Origin: Deltaproteobacteria bacterium
GTDB taxonomy: Bacteria > Myxococcota_A > UBA9160 > UBA6930
NCBI GenBank assembly: GCA_029261795.1
Contig: JAJDAP010000124.1
Location: forward strand, 1-54,096
Reading direction: 5' to 3'
Length of the DNA stretch: 54,096 bases
Under the pieces are notes generated by a model. It made no database searches and was not told where the DNA came from. It was given only the letters and a program-made list of their open reading frames with translations. Both the position numbers and the translations under genes were made by a program. This document shows, piece by piece, positions 34,170 to 43,013 of this stretch (position 1 is its first letter; each line of letters opens with the position of its first letter).

Positions 34170-35420
34170 ATGCCCATGAACGTCCAATCGATCTCGACAC
34201 TCAGTGATCGAGTCAACCAGATCCGCTTGCTGACGGCCGAGATCGTGAATCGGGAGATTCTTCCCAATGAGAATCGCCTATGGAGTTTCCGGCGTGACGG
34301 CGACGTCGCGGAAAGTGATCGGGCGGCCGGCCGAGAACTCCGCAGTGACATCCAGACGAAGGTGAAGCAGGCGGGGCTCTGGGCGCCGCATCTACCCGAG
34401 GAATATGGCGGATGCAACCTCGGCTTCCTCGAGCACGCCTACATGAACGAAGTGCTCGCCTACAGCATGGGCGCCGCGAGCCTGTTCGGCGTGGTCGCGC
34501 CGAACTCGGGCAACCAGAAGATCCTCGCCAAGTACGGCACGCCGGAACAGAAGGAACGCTGGCTGGTTCCGCTCACCGAAGGAAAGATGGAATCCGGTTT
34601 CTCGATGACGGAGCCGGACGTACCGGGCTCGGACCCCCGCTCGATCCAGACGACGGCGAGACGAGACGGGGACCAGTGGGTGATCAACGGCCACAAGTGG
34701 TTCACCTCGAACGGGAAGCGCGCGGACTTCCTGATCGTCATGTGTCGTACCGAAGATCCCGATGGTCCCGCGGAACGCAACGGCAAGATGACCCAGATCA
34801 TCGTTCCGACGGATACGCCCGGCCTCGATCTCGTTCGCGGAGTCGAAGTCTGGGGCAGGGATAGCGATCACTGCGAGTACCTCTACGACGACGTGCGCGT
34901 ACCGGTCGAGAATCAGTTGGGCCAGACCGGGTCTGGGCATGCAGCGGCGCAGGATCGGCTCGGTGCCGGTCGCGTCTACCACTGCATGAACTCGATCGGC
35001 CAGATGTGGCGCGCATTCGACCTGATGGTGGAACGCGCAGCCACCCGCGAGGTCCACGGGGGTGCGCTCGAGACGAAGCAATTCATCCAGGGCTTCATCG
35101 CGGAGAGCTACATCGACATCCAATCCGCGCGGTTGATGACGATCCACTGCGCCGAGCAGATGGAAGCGGGCCTCGACGCGCGGACCGAGATCTCTGCCAT
35201 CAAGGTCTACGTGCCGCAGGCCTATCACCGGGTCGTCGATCGCGCGATCCAGGTCTGGGGTGCCGCAGGTGTATCGGGCGACCTACCGCTCTCGGCGATG
35301 TACCAGGGCGCGCGCACGCTCCGCATCGCCGATGGTCCGGACGAGGTCCACAAGATCCTGATCGCGAAGAACGTCATGAAGGAACACCACGCCGGCTCCG
35401 GCTGGGATTTCGGGAACTAG
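34170..35420 (+). CDS. Acyl-CoA dehydrogenase (FadE family)
   Basis: The product is 416 aa with the acyl-CoA dehydrogenase N-terminal, middle and C-terminal domains. The middle domain has GFSMTEPDVPGSDP (FAD/substrate loop) and INGHKWFTSNGKRADFLIV. The C-terminal helical domain has QVWGAAGVSGDLPLSAMYQGARTLRIADGPDEVHKI. The catalytic base position is not proven, but the IADGPDEV segment matches the aspartate/glutamate area of the long-chain and FadE-like types. AGGAG lies 9 nt before ATG 34170; ATG 34176 is equally possible. It would desaturate an acyl-CoA at C2-C3. A P450 begins 36 nt downstream. Confidence 0.93.
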   Translation: MPMNVQSISTLSDRVNQIRLLTAEIVNREILPNENRLWSFRRDGDVAESDRAAGRELRSDIQTKVKQAGLWAPHLPEEYGGCNLGFLEHAYMNEVLAYSMGAASLFGVVAPNSGNQKILAKYGTPEQKERWLVPLTEGKMESGFSMTEPDVPGSDPRSIQTTARRDGDQWVINGHKWFTSNGKRADFLIVMCRTEDPDGPAERNGKMTQIIVPTDTPGLDLVRGVEVWGRDSDHCEYLYDDVRVPVENQLGQTGSGHAAAQDRLGAGRVYHCMNSIGQMWRAFDLMVERAATREVHGGALETKQFIQGFIAESYIDIQSARLMTIHCAEQMEAGLDARTEISAIKVYVPQAYHRVVDRAIQVWGAAGVSGDLPLSAMYQGARTLRIADGPDEVHKILIAKNVMKEHHAGSGWDFGN

Positions 35421-35456
35421 CGTAGGACCCGAACACCTAGGCCACGGAGCGTCCTG

Positions 35457-36731
35457 ATGCGCGTCTCGCTAGAAGGCTACGACCCGACCGACCCCGGAGC
35501 CCAGCAGAACCCGTTTCCCTACTACGCGGCCTTGCGTGACACGGCGCCAGTGTGGCGGGGGCCAACCGGCATCTACTTCGTGTCGCGACACGAGGCCGTT
35601 CGAGAAGTGCTCGAGCAACCGAGGCTCTTTTCCTCGCAGTGGGCTCACTCGGCAGGGCCGCCGCCGATCGCCGCTGGCGATGAGAAGATGAAGGCGATCT
35701 ACGCCTCGAGCTATCCGCCGCTCGGCACGATGCTCGCGCTCGACCCGCCGATCCAGACGCGATATCGCAAGGCCGTTGGGCATGCGCTGTCGGCACGCCG
35801 GGTGCAGGGGATGGAATCGCGGATCCGGCGGATCGCCATCGATCTGATCGAAGCCTGGCCCCGAATCGGCCATGTGGATTTCATCGAGAAGATGTCGGTT
35901 CCCTACCCGGTACGCGTGGTCTCCCATGCCCTTTCGATCCCGCTTTCGAAGGAGACCGATGTCAAGCGATGGTCGGATGATTCGGTTTCCGCGATCGGCA
36001 CCGACATCAGCCGCGAGCGCGCCCTCGAAGCGGGCCGGGGAATCGTCGAGATGCGGCGCTACCTGACCTCGTTGGTCGAGGCCCGGCGAGCGGATCCCAG
36101 CGACGATTTCCTGAGCGAGTTGGCACATAGCGAGTTCGAGGACGCTGAGGGTTTCAAGCGGCAGCTCGAGACCCCTGAAATCCTCGGCATCCTGCAGCAA
36201 CTGATGGTGGCAGGAAACGAAGCCACGACGAAGGGCATCAACGAGATCGTGCGGCTCCTTGTGGAGAATCCCGACCAATGGAAGGCGGTCCAGGAAGACC
36301 CAGCCACGATTCCCGCGATTGCCGAGGAAGGCTTGCGACTCGCGAGCCCCAACCAGGGCCTGTTCCGCGTCAGCACGGAAGATGCCGAGGTCGCGGGAAC
36401 CCGGATCCCGAAGGGTTCGATGCTCTGGGTGATGTTCGGTTCGGCGAACCGCGACGAACGTGTCTTCCCGGACCCCGATCGCTTCGATCCCTCACGCTCC
36501 AACCTGAACGATGTCTTCACCTTCGGGCGGGGCGCGCACTTCTGCATCGGGGCGCCACTGGCGCGGCTCGAGATCCGCGTGCTCCTCGAAGAGCTGGGGC
36601 GACGCATCGGATCCTGGTGCTTCTCGCCAGGGATGTCCTTCGAGTACGAGCCCAGTTTCATTCTCCGCGGCCTGCGGCGACTGAGCCTCGATGTCGTCCG
36701 AAAGCCGCGCCGTGACCCGATCACACGATGA
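35457..36731 (+). CDS. Cytochrome P450
   Basis: The product is 424 aa. The I-helix motif reads AGNEATTK, the ExxR motif EGLR (in AEEGLRLASP), and the haem loop FGRGAHFCIGAPLAR carries C363. It differs from the other two P450s in this window: the I-helix Asn replaces the His seen in them, and AGNEATTKGINEIVRLL resembles CYP107/CYP105-like bacterial enzymes. Soluble. It lies 36 nt after the acyl-CoA dehydrogenase stop and overlaps the 2OG oxygenase gene by about 41 nt, so the three are probably one operon. Substrate unknown. Confidence 0.94.
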   Translation: MRVSLEGYDPTDPGAQQNPFPYYAALRDTAPVWRGPTGIYFVSRHEAVREVLEQPRLFSSQWAHSAGPPPIAAGDEKMKAIYASSYPPLGTMLALDPPIQTRYRKAVGHALSARRVQGMESRIRRIAIDLIEAWPRIGHVDFIEKMSVPYPVRVVSHALSIPLSKETDVKRWSDDSVSAIGTDISRERALEAGRGIVEMRRYLTSLVEARRADPSDDFLSELAHSEFEDAEGFKRQLETPEILGILQQLMVAGNEATTKGINEIVRLLVENPDQWKAVQEDPATIPAIAEEGLRLASPNQGLFRVSTEDAEVAGTRIPKGSMLWVMFGSANRDERVFPDPDRFDPSRSNLNDVFTFGRGAHFCIGAPLARLEIRVLLEELGRRIGSWCFSPGMSFEYEPSFILRGLRRLSLDVVRKPRRDPITR

Positions 36732-37560
36732 CCGAAGCGACGACGGGAACGCCCTCCGAATCGACGACTATCTGAACCCCTTGGATGAAGAGGCGCTCCG
36801 CGCCTCCTTCCAGAGCGCGGAACCGTTTCGACACGTCATCATTCCGAGCCTGCTCGAGCCGGCGTTCCTGCGCGAGGTGTGCGCGGCCTATCCCGGTTAT
36901 GCAGAGGCGAAGCAACTTGCCGGCGCGGAGTTCCGGCGCGTCAACGAGAACCTGAAGCTGCAGATCACGGATCAGAGCCGGTTCCCCGAGCCGGTGCGGA
37001 TGCTGCACTGGATTCTCGCCTCCGACGAATTCAGGGCGCGACTCAGCCGAATCACCGGGATCGAGAACATCCTGGCAGATCCGGCCCTGCGCGGTGCCGG
37101 GATGCACGTGATGGGCGCCAGCGGTCGCCTCGATGTCCACGTCGATTTCAATCTGCTGGATCGGGGCGCGCTTCATCGCCGCTTGAACATTCTCGTCTAC
37201 CTGTGCGAGGACTGGGACCCGGCATGGGGCGGCGCCGTCGATCTGTGGGATCGTGACGTCAAGCTGCGCGCCGGGGCGCTGGCGCCAGATGCCGGGAGCT
37301 GCCTGATCTTCAACACCGGAGAGCACAGCTGGCACGGCGTGACACAGATCTCCTGTCCGAAGGACCGCACCCGAAACTCGTTCGCAGCCTACTACTACAC
37401 GGAGGCCGCGCCGACCGACGCCGGAATCGCGCACTCGACCGTCTTCCGCCCTCGTCCAGGCGAACGCTGGCGCTCCGGCCTGCTGCTCCCGATCGAGCGA
37501 GGACGGGACACGATCCGGAAGTGGACTCGCCGGTTTGGAAATTTCGTTCGGGGACACTAG
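36691..37560 (+). CDS. 2OG-Fe(II) oxygenase (prolyl-hydroxylase-like)
   Basis: The product is 289 aa from ATG 36691 inside the end of the P450 gene; GTG 36712 is an in-frame alternative. The Fe(II) site is HVDFNLLDRG (His-x-Asp) with the distal His in EHSWHGVT and, after it, RNSFAAYYYTE for 2-oxoglutarate binding. RRLNILVYLCEDWDPAWGG is the strand before the distal His. This is the core of the 2OG-Fe(II) oxygenase superfamily that includes prolyl and PKHD-type hydroxylases. Coupling with the P450 suggests successive oxidation of one substrate. Its stop is 21 nt from the convergent response regulator. Confidence 0.9.
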   Translation: MSSESRAVTRSHDDRSDDGNALRIDDYLNPLDEEALRASFQSAEPFRHVIIPSLLEPAFLREVCAAYPGYAEAKQLAGAEFRRVNENLKLQITDQSRFPEPVRMLHWILASDEFRARLSRITGIENILADPALRGAGMHVMGASGRLDVHVDFNLLDRGALHRRLNILVYLCEDWDPAWGGAVDLWDRDVKLRAGALAPDAGSCLIFNTGEHSWHGVTQISCPKDRTRNSFAAYYYTEAAPTDAGIAHSTVFRPRPGERWRSGLLLPIERGRDTIRKWTRRFGNFVRGH

Positions 37561-37581
37561 ATGCGTGGCGCCGTTCCGATG

Positions 37582-38259
37582 TTAGTCCCGATGCTCCAGC
37601 ACGTAGCCAGCGCCCTTGACCGTGTGGATGAGTTTTGGATCGAAGTCGCGGTCGATCTTCCTGCGCAGGCGGTTGATGTGCACGTCGACGAGATTCGAGT
37701 AGGAGTCGAATCCGTGCCCCCAGACGTTCTCCGTGATCATCGTGCGTGTTGCGACCTGGCCGTGAATCCGTGCGAGATAGGCCAGGAGCTGGAACTCCTT
37801 CTGGGTCAGGTCGATGCGCATCGTGTCACGCTTCACGCTGCGGGACGCGCGATCGATCTGGAGATTGGCGATCCGGATCAAGTCTCCTCCAGTGTCTCCA
37901 CGACGTCGCCGTTCCACCGAGCGAATTCGTGCGATCAACTCTGCGAGCGAGAATGGTTTCGGCAGGAAATCATCCGCGCCGAGCGTGAGACCCTCGATCC
38001 GGTTGTGGACATCCCCCTGGGCAGAAAGGAACAAGACCGGCGTTTCGATGCCCGCCGAACGCAGACGCCTCAATATCTCGAAGCCATCGATCCCAGGCAG
38101 CCGGACATCGAGAATGATGAGATCCTGCTCACCGGTGAGGCCGATTTCGAGGCCGGCGTCGCCCGTGCTCGCGGCATCGACGACGAAATCGTGTTCCGAG
38201 AGTCCGCGCTCGAGATAGGACGCGGTTTCGGGATCGTCCTCGACGATGAGCAGATGCAT
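37582..38259 (-). CDS. OmpR/PhoB-family response regulator
   Basis: The product is 225 aa. The receiver domain holds the acidic pair in VEDDPET (E7/D8/D9), phospho-acceptor D51 (LIILDVRLPG), S79 and K101 (LPKPFS). The C-terminal winged helix of the PhoB type contains RSVKRDTMRIDLTQKEFQLLAYLA and HINRLRRKIDRDFDPKLIHTVKGAGYVLE. The order is typical of CopR/CusR-like regulators. Cotranscribed with the histidine kinase, which ends at 38276, 16 nt away. Targets probably include the divergent porin and PBP-like genes; the signal is unknown. Confidence 0.95.
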   Translation of the reverse strand: MHLLIVEDDPETASYLERGLSEHDFVVDAASTGDAGLEIGLTGEQDLIILDVRLPGIDGFEILRRLRSAGIETPVLFLSAQGDVHNRIEGLTLGADDFLPKPFSLAELIARIRSVERRRRGDTGGDLIRIANLQIDRASRSVKRDTMRIDLTQKEFQLLAYLARIHGQVATRTMITENVWGHGFDSYSNLVDVHINRLRRKIDRDFDPKLIHTVKGAGYVLEHRD

Positions 38260-38275
38260 GGCTAACGGTCCTCTC

Positions 38276-39709
38276 TCATGACGAGCCTACGCTGACGGGT
38301 TGGTGCGAGGCTCGCTCGGGTACGATCAACGTGAAGGTGCTCCCATGTCCGAGCTTCGTCGAGATCGCGACATCCCCACCGTGGGCCCTGGCGATCTCCC
38401 GTGCGATCGGCAGACCGAGGCCGAAGCCCGGGATCGAGTGGTCGTTGGTGGCGCGCTCGAAGCGCTCGAACACGGCCTCGACCTCGGACACCGGGAGGCC
38501 GGGGCCGGTGTCCGTTACCGCGATATGGATGCACTGATCCACGAGCGAGCCGACGATCGCGACCCTTCCACCGGGCGAACCATATTTGATGGCATTGCTG
38601 ACGAGGTTGGAAAGAGCCGTACTCAGCCATTCGAGATCGCCCGAGGTCTCGAGGTTCGGCTCGCAGCGAACCTCGAAGGCCATTCCCAGGGACTCGGCTT
38701 CCGGCTCGAAGAAACTCGCGACGTTCTCGACGAGGGCGGTTGCATCGACCGACCCCAGCTGACCGGGGAGGAGGCCCTGCTCCACGCGTGCCAGGCGCAA
38801 CAGGGAATCGATTCGCCGGGTCATCTGATCGACTTCGCCACGAATCGCTTCGACGTCCTCGCGATCGGAAGCGCCGCTGAGGCTTCCTTCGAGTTGATCG
38901 AGATGTTGCATGATGCGATTGAGCGGCGACCTGAGTTCGTGGGCAGCGTTTCCGCTGAATCGTCTCAGGTGATCGACGCCACTGCGAACCCGCCCGACCA
39001 TCTCGTTGAGCGTATCAGCGAGCCGGTCGAGTTCGTCTCCGCTACCCGTGGTCGGGATCCAGCCCTCCGCGTTCGCACCAATTCGTCGCGCGGCATCATT
39101 GATACGCGCGATCGGCGCGAGCGCGCCCCGCGACAGGAACCAGCCGCCGCTTCCCGCGACGAGCAACAGCATGGGAATCGACCAGAGGAAGATCCGGCGC
39201 ACATCGGCGGCGTTGCGCGCGAAGCGCTCGGTGCTGAGCGTGGTCCGAAGGAAGCCTCCATCCACCGCCTCGGTGAGGCTCAGATGGGCGTATTGGCCCC
39301 CGAGATTGACCGCACGCAAGACCGCCGAGCGACTTCCGGCGACCAACCTGCGGTCGAGCGGAAGCGCTTTCCCGGAGAGGGAACCGACGGAGACGGGACG
39401 AGTACCGTCTGTGAGGATGAGTTCGATACCGAGACCCAGCGACGCCTGTTCCCCGTCGACCCGATGGCCGGCGCGGCTTGCCAGCCACGCGACCGCCGCT
39501 TCGCGTCCCTGACGGTCGACCTCCTCGTGATAGCCGTCGACGAGATCGGCCACCTGGAACTGGAGCGCCAACCGGGCCTCTCCGTTGATTCGGCGCTCGA
39601 CCAACGAGCCCACCCCGAAGGCAAACAGCGAGAGCGCCGCCAACAAGGTGAACCCGTATCGCAGCGCGAGCTTCACGCCAATCGATGTGCGCGCCGGAAG
39701 CAATCTCAT
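38276..39709 (-). CDS. Sensor histidine kinase
   Basis: The product is 477 aa from ATG 39709. The first transmembrane segment is at about residues 18-36 and the second at about 173-193, with a periplasmic sensing region between. A HAMP-like linker (ALAPIARINDAARRIG) leads to the H box FSGNAAHELRSPLNR (H257), followed by the N box TALSNLVSNAIKYGSPGG and the G boxes DTGPGLP and GFGLGLPIA. It phosphorylates the neighbouring regulator. It is divergent from the porin gene with only 9 nt between the start codons, so the two promoters must lie inside each other's coding sequence or the true HK start is further in. Confidence 0.93.
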   Translation of the reverse strand: MRLLPARTSIGVKLALRYGFTLLAALSLFAFGVGSLVERRINGEARLALQFQVADLVDGYHEEVDRQGREAAVAWLASRAGHRVDGEQASLGLGIELILTDGTRPVSVGSLSGKALPLDRRLVAGSRSAVLRAVNLGGQYAHLSLTEAVDGGFLRTTLSTERFARNAADVRRIFLWSIPMLLLVAGSGGWFLSRGALAPIARINDAARRIGANAEGWIPTTGSGDELDRLADTLNEMVGRVRSGVDHLRRFSGNAAHELRSPLNRIMQHLDQLEGSLSGASDREDVEAIRGEVDQMTRRIDSLLRLARVEQGLLPGQLGSVDATALVENVASFFEPEAESLGMAFEVRCEPNLETSGDLEWLSTALSNLVSNAIKYGSPGGRVAIVGSLVDQCIHIAVTDTGPGLPVSEVEAVFERFERATNDHSIPGFGLGLPIAREIARAHGGDVAISTKLGHGSTFTLIVPERASHQPVSVGSS

Positions 39710-39718
39710 GGGAAGCGG

Positions 39719-40807
39719 ATGGGGCTCCTCGCAGGCCTTTGGTGGACCATAGCGGCCCTCATCGGTCTCGTGGTTCCGGCCGCCGCCGAGACGCCGCAGG
39801 CCGTCGACCGTCCGCCCTACGGGTGGGTGCTCGCCGAGGACACGACGGTATTTGGTCTCGAAATCGATCGCGTGCATCTTGGCGGGTGGCTCGATGCATC
39901 GCTCCGGCACAGCGATCTCGACGATGACGGCACGAACCTCGCCGTCAATCACGCAAATGGTTTTCTCGACGTGCGGCTCGAAGATCGCTGGCAGATCTTT
40001 GTCGAGGCCGAAATCGAATACCAGCCCGACATCGCGACCCTCGAGCGGGAGAGCGAGTTCGAGATCGAACAGGCGTACCTGAAGTACACCGTTTCGGATG
40101 CCCTCGACGTCCGCGTTGGGCGCTTCTCGACGCCCTTCGGCTACTGGAACCCGGTGCACTGGACGATCCTGACGGACACGATCGTCCCGCCGATCTTCGA
40201 ATCCCGACGCTTCGTTCCCGAGCAGCAGTTCGGCGTGGGCCTGTCGGGGCGCCGCTTCTTCGAGCCCGACGGCTCGCTGGAACTGGAACTCGACTATTCA
40301 CTCTACGCCGGGTATGCGTCGGAGATCATCGAACTCGGCGAGGGGCATGGTCCAACGCTAGGCGCTGATCTCCGACTCGGCGTGGTGGACTCCGGCTTTC
40401 TCGGCGCCTCGATCTACAGCCAACAGATCGCCACCGAAAGAAGCCACCGAGAACGCGAGACCAGCGGCGTGTTATACGGTGAAGTTTCCCTGCCCGCGAA
40501 CCTGACGCTCCGAAGCGAATACGTCATCCAGCAAACCGATCGGGTTCTTGGCGGCGATTCCTACGTCCATGGAATCTACGGAAAGGTCCGCTGGGACCTG
40601 GGCGATTGGTCCCTGAACTACCGCTTCGAGCGCTCCGACGACGAGGATCTGGGCAGCAAGGCGGTGCAACGGGTCAACCGCTTCACGATCGGCTACTCGG
40701 CGACGCCTCGCCTGCGCCTGAAAGCCGAGTACGCGCGTCACCGGACGCATCGCGCACGCGTCCCCGACTTCGAGAGCTTCGGTCTGTGGATCGGAGTCTT
40801 CTTCTGA
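39719..40807 (+). CDS. Outer-membrane porin-like protein
   Basis: The product is 362 aa from ATG 39719. The signal peptide ends at residue about 22 (LVVPAAAETPQ). The mature chain alternates hydrophobic and polar residues in strand-sized blocks (VHLGGWLDASLRHSD, GFLDVRLEDRWQIFVEAEIEY, LRLKAEYARHRTHR) and ends with a terminal Phe (LWIGVFF). The shape suggests a substrate-specific or phosphate-selective porin. It is divergent from the histidine kinase (9 nt between starts) and followed at 40816 by a small PBP-like periplasmic protein. Control by the adjacent two-component system is likely. Confidence 0.85.
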   Translation: MGLLAGLWWTIAALIGLVVPAAAETPQAVDRPPYGWVLAEDTTVFGLEIDRVHLGGWLDASLRHSDLDDDGTNLAVNHANGFLDVRLEDRWQIFVEAEIEYQPDIATLERESEFEIEQAYLKYTVSDALDVRVGRFSTPFGYWNPVHWTILTDTIVPPIFESRRFVPEQQFGVGLSGRRFFEPDGSLELELDYSLYAGYASEIIELGEGHGPTLGADLRLGVVDSGFLGASIYSQQIATERSHRERETSGVLYGEVSLPANLTLRSEYVIQQTDRVLGGDSYVHGIYGKVRWDLGDWSLNYRFERSDDEDLGSKAVQRVNRFTIGYSATPRLRLKAEYARHRTHRARVPDFESFGLWIGVFF

Positions 40808-40815
40808 TCCGATCC

Positions 40816-41262
40816 ATGCGCAAAGCTGGTCCCCTGCTCGCTCTCCTGGCGGCGCTAGTGGGAGCGACACCATCGGCCGCCTTCGGTGATCCGATTCTGG
40901 TCATCGTCGCCTCCGACGCCCTCGACGGTGCAAAGCTTCTCGACGCCAGCACGCTGCGGCGTCTCTATCTCGGGCGGCAGACACGGTTCGGCGGTCTCCG
41001 CATCGAGTGCCATGCGCTGCCACCCGGGAGCCCGGCCCGCGCTGCCTTCAATCGAGAAATCCTGCGCCTCGATGAGGACGAACTAGACGAGTACTGGATC
41101 GAACAGGCGCTGCGGGGTGGGGCGCTACCGCCGGCCGAGTTCGAAGCGCCGGGGCCGCTGATCGAACACGTCAGGAAACGCTCACAAGCCATCGGGTACT
41201 TGTTGCACGAGTCCGACGCGCCAGTCCCCGAAGGCGTGCGATTCCTGCGTCTGCGGCGTTGA
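40816..41262 (+). CDS. PBP-like periplasmic protein (small, phosphate-binding-like)
   Basis: The product is 148 aa from ATG 40816. The signal peptide ends near SAAFGDPI. The mature protein has VIVASDALDGAKLLDASTLRRLYLGR, then RAAFNREILRLDEDELDEYWIEQAL and SQAIGYLLHES. This pattern is seen in small PstS/phosphate-substrate-binding-like proteins that cover one lobe only. It lies 8 nt after the porin stop and is probably cotranscribed. An anion-sensing or delivery role is inference; a full PstS has about 330 aa. Confidence 0.82.
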   Translation: MRKAGPLLALLAALVGATPSAAFGDPILVIVASDALDGAKLLDASTLRRLYLGRQTRFGGLRIECHALPPGSPARAAFNREILRLDEDELDEYWIEQALRGGALPPAEFEAPGPLIEHVRKRSQAIGYLLHESDAPVPEGVRFLRLRR

Positions 41263-41445
41263 CGCGGCGCTGACCCAAGCGGCAGGCCGCCCGCTCGTTC
41301 GGCGACCGCGACCAAGGGTCCGAGTATTGGCGCTACGTCAAGCTTTCCCTCAGACACGCGGTGGGCAGCGTGCCCAAGGACCAAGCCGACTGGGGCCATC
41401 CTCTCCGGTTTCGGAACAGTGTCGAGTCAGATCGCCCCATCGTGT

Positions 41446-41457
41446 GCCTCGCGAGGC
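41446..41457. promoter_or_regulatory. 12-bp perfect palindrome upstream of ferredoxin-P450 genes
   Basis: GCCTCGCGAGGC is a perfect palindrome 84 nt before the ferredoxin start. It is the sort of two-fold site recognised by dimeric TetR-type repressors, but no such regulator is encoded nearby. The remainder of the 278-nt gap (41263-41540) shows no gene; its G+C is similar to neighbours. Confidence 0.35.
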
Positions 41458-41540
41458 GCTGCCCGTGGGCGACGATTGGCCCCGATCTTGCTGCGCAGCT
41501 TCCCTACGAACGCGGCGCGCCGCGAAGCCGGAGACATGTG

Positions 41541-41732
41541 ATGAAGATCATCGTCGATACGGACCTCTGCGAGGCGAACGCAGTGTGCATGGGAATCTGC
41601 CCGGAGGTCTTCCGGGTCGAAGAGGACGACACGCTCACGATCCTGCTGCAGGAGGTTCCCGAGAACCTGCGTTCGCAGATCGAACAGGCCGTCCGTTTGT
41701 GCCCGCGGCAGGCGCTGCGGTCGGAGAACTAG
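41541..41732 (+). CDS. P450-associated ferredoxin (3Fe-4S type, atypical)
   Basis: The product is 63 aa from ATG 41541. The cluster motif is CEANAVCMGICPEVF with a distal CP (RLCPRQAL). In CxxXxxC-type P450 ferredoxins the middle residue X varies; here it is Asn, consistent with a [3Fe-4S] or aberrant [4Fe-4S] cluster. An additional Cys occurs at GIC-PEVF, where many mycobacterial relatives read GxAPEVF, and could be a fourth ligand. It starts 2 nt before the P450 stop-start junction (the P450 ATG follows its stop by 2 nt), so the pair is one unit delivering electrons to the P450. Confidence 0.93.
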   Translation: MKIIVDTDLCEANAVCMGICPEVFRVEEDDTLTILLQEVPENLRSQIEQAVRLCPRQALRSEN

Positions 41733-41734
41733 CC

Positions 41735-42973
41735 ATGACCGAGATCGACCCGCTCCGCCTGATCGACCCGCAGTGCTACGCCGAGTACGGCTACCCCCAC
41801 GAAGCCTGGACCCAGCTGCGTCGGGAGACGCCGGTTCGCTTCTTCGAGCCGCCGGGCTGGCCGTCCTTCTGGGCGATCACGAAGCACGCGGACATCGTCG
41901 AGATCTCGAAGCAACCCGACGTCTTCCTGAACGGCCCCGGAATGACCCTCGTGCGTGAGCGCCCGGACGATCTCGATCGCCAGGCGCAGCAGCAGATCCG
42001 CACCGTCATCAATATGGATCCGCCCGAGCACCGCGCATACCGCAAGATCGCGAGTGCCTACTTCTCGCCGCGCGCCCTCCAAAGCCTCGACTCGCTTGTC
42101 AGCGAGACCGCGACGAAGCTGGTCGATGGGCTCGGCGCGCAGGGGGAGTGCGACTTCATCACCGAGATCGCCTCACAGCACCCACTCAAGATCATCGCTC
42201 GCATCCTCGGCGTGCCGGAGTCCGACGAGCCCTTCATCCTCCGGCTGACCAACGAACTCTTCGGCAGCGAGGACGCGGAGTTCCAGCGAAGCGAGGACCG
42301 CATGGAGGGCATGCGGGAGATGTTCACCGAGTTCTGGAGCTATTTCACGCGCGTGATGCAGGAGCGGCGCTCGAGCCCGCAGGACGACCTGGCGAGTGTG
42401 TTTGCCAATGCGCGCGTCGAGGGAGAGCCGATGGGCGACCTCGAGACAATGGGCTTCTGCCTGATCGCCTTCACGGCCGGCCACGAGACGACCCGCGGCG
42501 CCATCGGCGGCGGCTTCCGCGCCCTGATCGAGCGCCCCGAGGAGAGCAAGCGCTGGGCCCGCGAGCCCGACCTAACGCCGAGCGCGGCGGACGAGATCAT
42601 CCGCTTCGTGACACCGGTGAACCACATGGTGCGAACGGCGAACCGGGACTACGAGCTGCGGGGTGAGAAGATCCGCCAGGGCGATCGGCTCGTGCTCTTC
42701 TACGCCTCGGCCAACCGCGACGAAGAAGTATTCGAGGCCCCGTCCGAGCTTCTGCTCGACCGGCGCCCCAATCCCCACCTGGCGTTCGGCGTAGGCGAGC
42801 ACTTCTGCATGGGGGCCCACCTCGCAAGAAAGACGAGTGGCGCCATCTTCCGCGAGCTCACGTCGCGTCTCGAGTCCGTCGAACTCGCCGGGACGCCGGA
42901 GCGGGTCGCCTCGAACCTGGTGCCTGGCTTCAAGCACCTCCCGATCCGCTACCGCTTCGCGCCCTCCCGCTGA
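41735..42973 (+). CDS. Cytochrome P450 (paralogue of the P450 at 31895)
   Basis: The product is 412 aa. The I-helix motif is AGHETT (248-253), ExxR is EIIR in ADEIIRFV, and the haem loop FGVGEHFCMGAHLAR holds C358. It matches the P450 at 31895 along most of its length, including ITxHxxIVEIS, LRLTNELFGS and KTSGAIFREL. The dedicated ferredoxin starts 194 nt upstream and the Rieske gene 40 nt downstream, so this copy has a full redox setting. A recent duplication with split roles is the simplest reading. Substrate probably a sterol or terpenoid, inferred from family type only. Confidence 0.95.
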   Translation: MTEIDPLRLIDPQCYAEYGYPHEAWTQLRRETPVRFFEPPGWPSFWAITKHADIVEISKQPDVFLNGPGMTLVRERPDDLDRQAQQQIRTVINMDPPEHRAYRKIASAYFSPRALQSLDSLVSETATKLVDGLGAQGECDFITEIASQHPLKIIARILGVPESDEPFILRLTNELFGSEDAEFQRSEDRMEGMREMFTEFWSYFTRVMQERRSSPQDDLASVFANARVEGEPMGDLETMGFCLIAFTAGHETTRGAIGGGFRALIERPEESKRWAREPDLTPSAADEIIRFVTPVNHMVRTANRDYELRGEKIRQGDRLVLFYASANRDEEVFEAPSELLLDRRPNPHLAFGVGEHFCMGAHLARKTSGAIFRELTSRLESVELAGTPERVASNLVPGFKHLPIRYRFAPSR

Positions 42974-43013
42974 GATCCTTCCCAGCCGAGCGCAGCGTCG
43001 AGGAGGAAACGAA

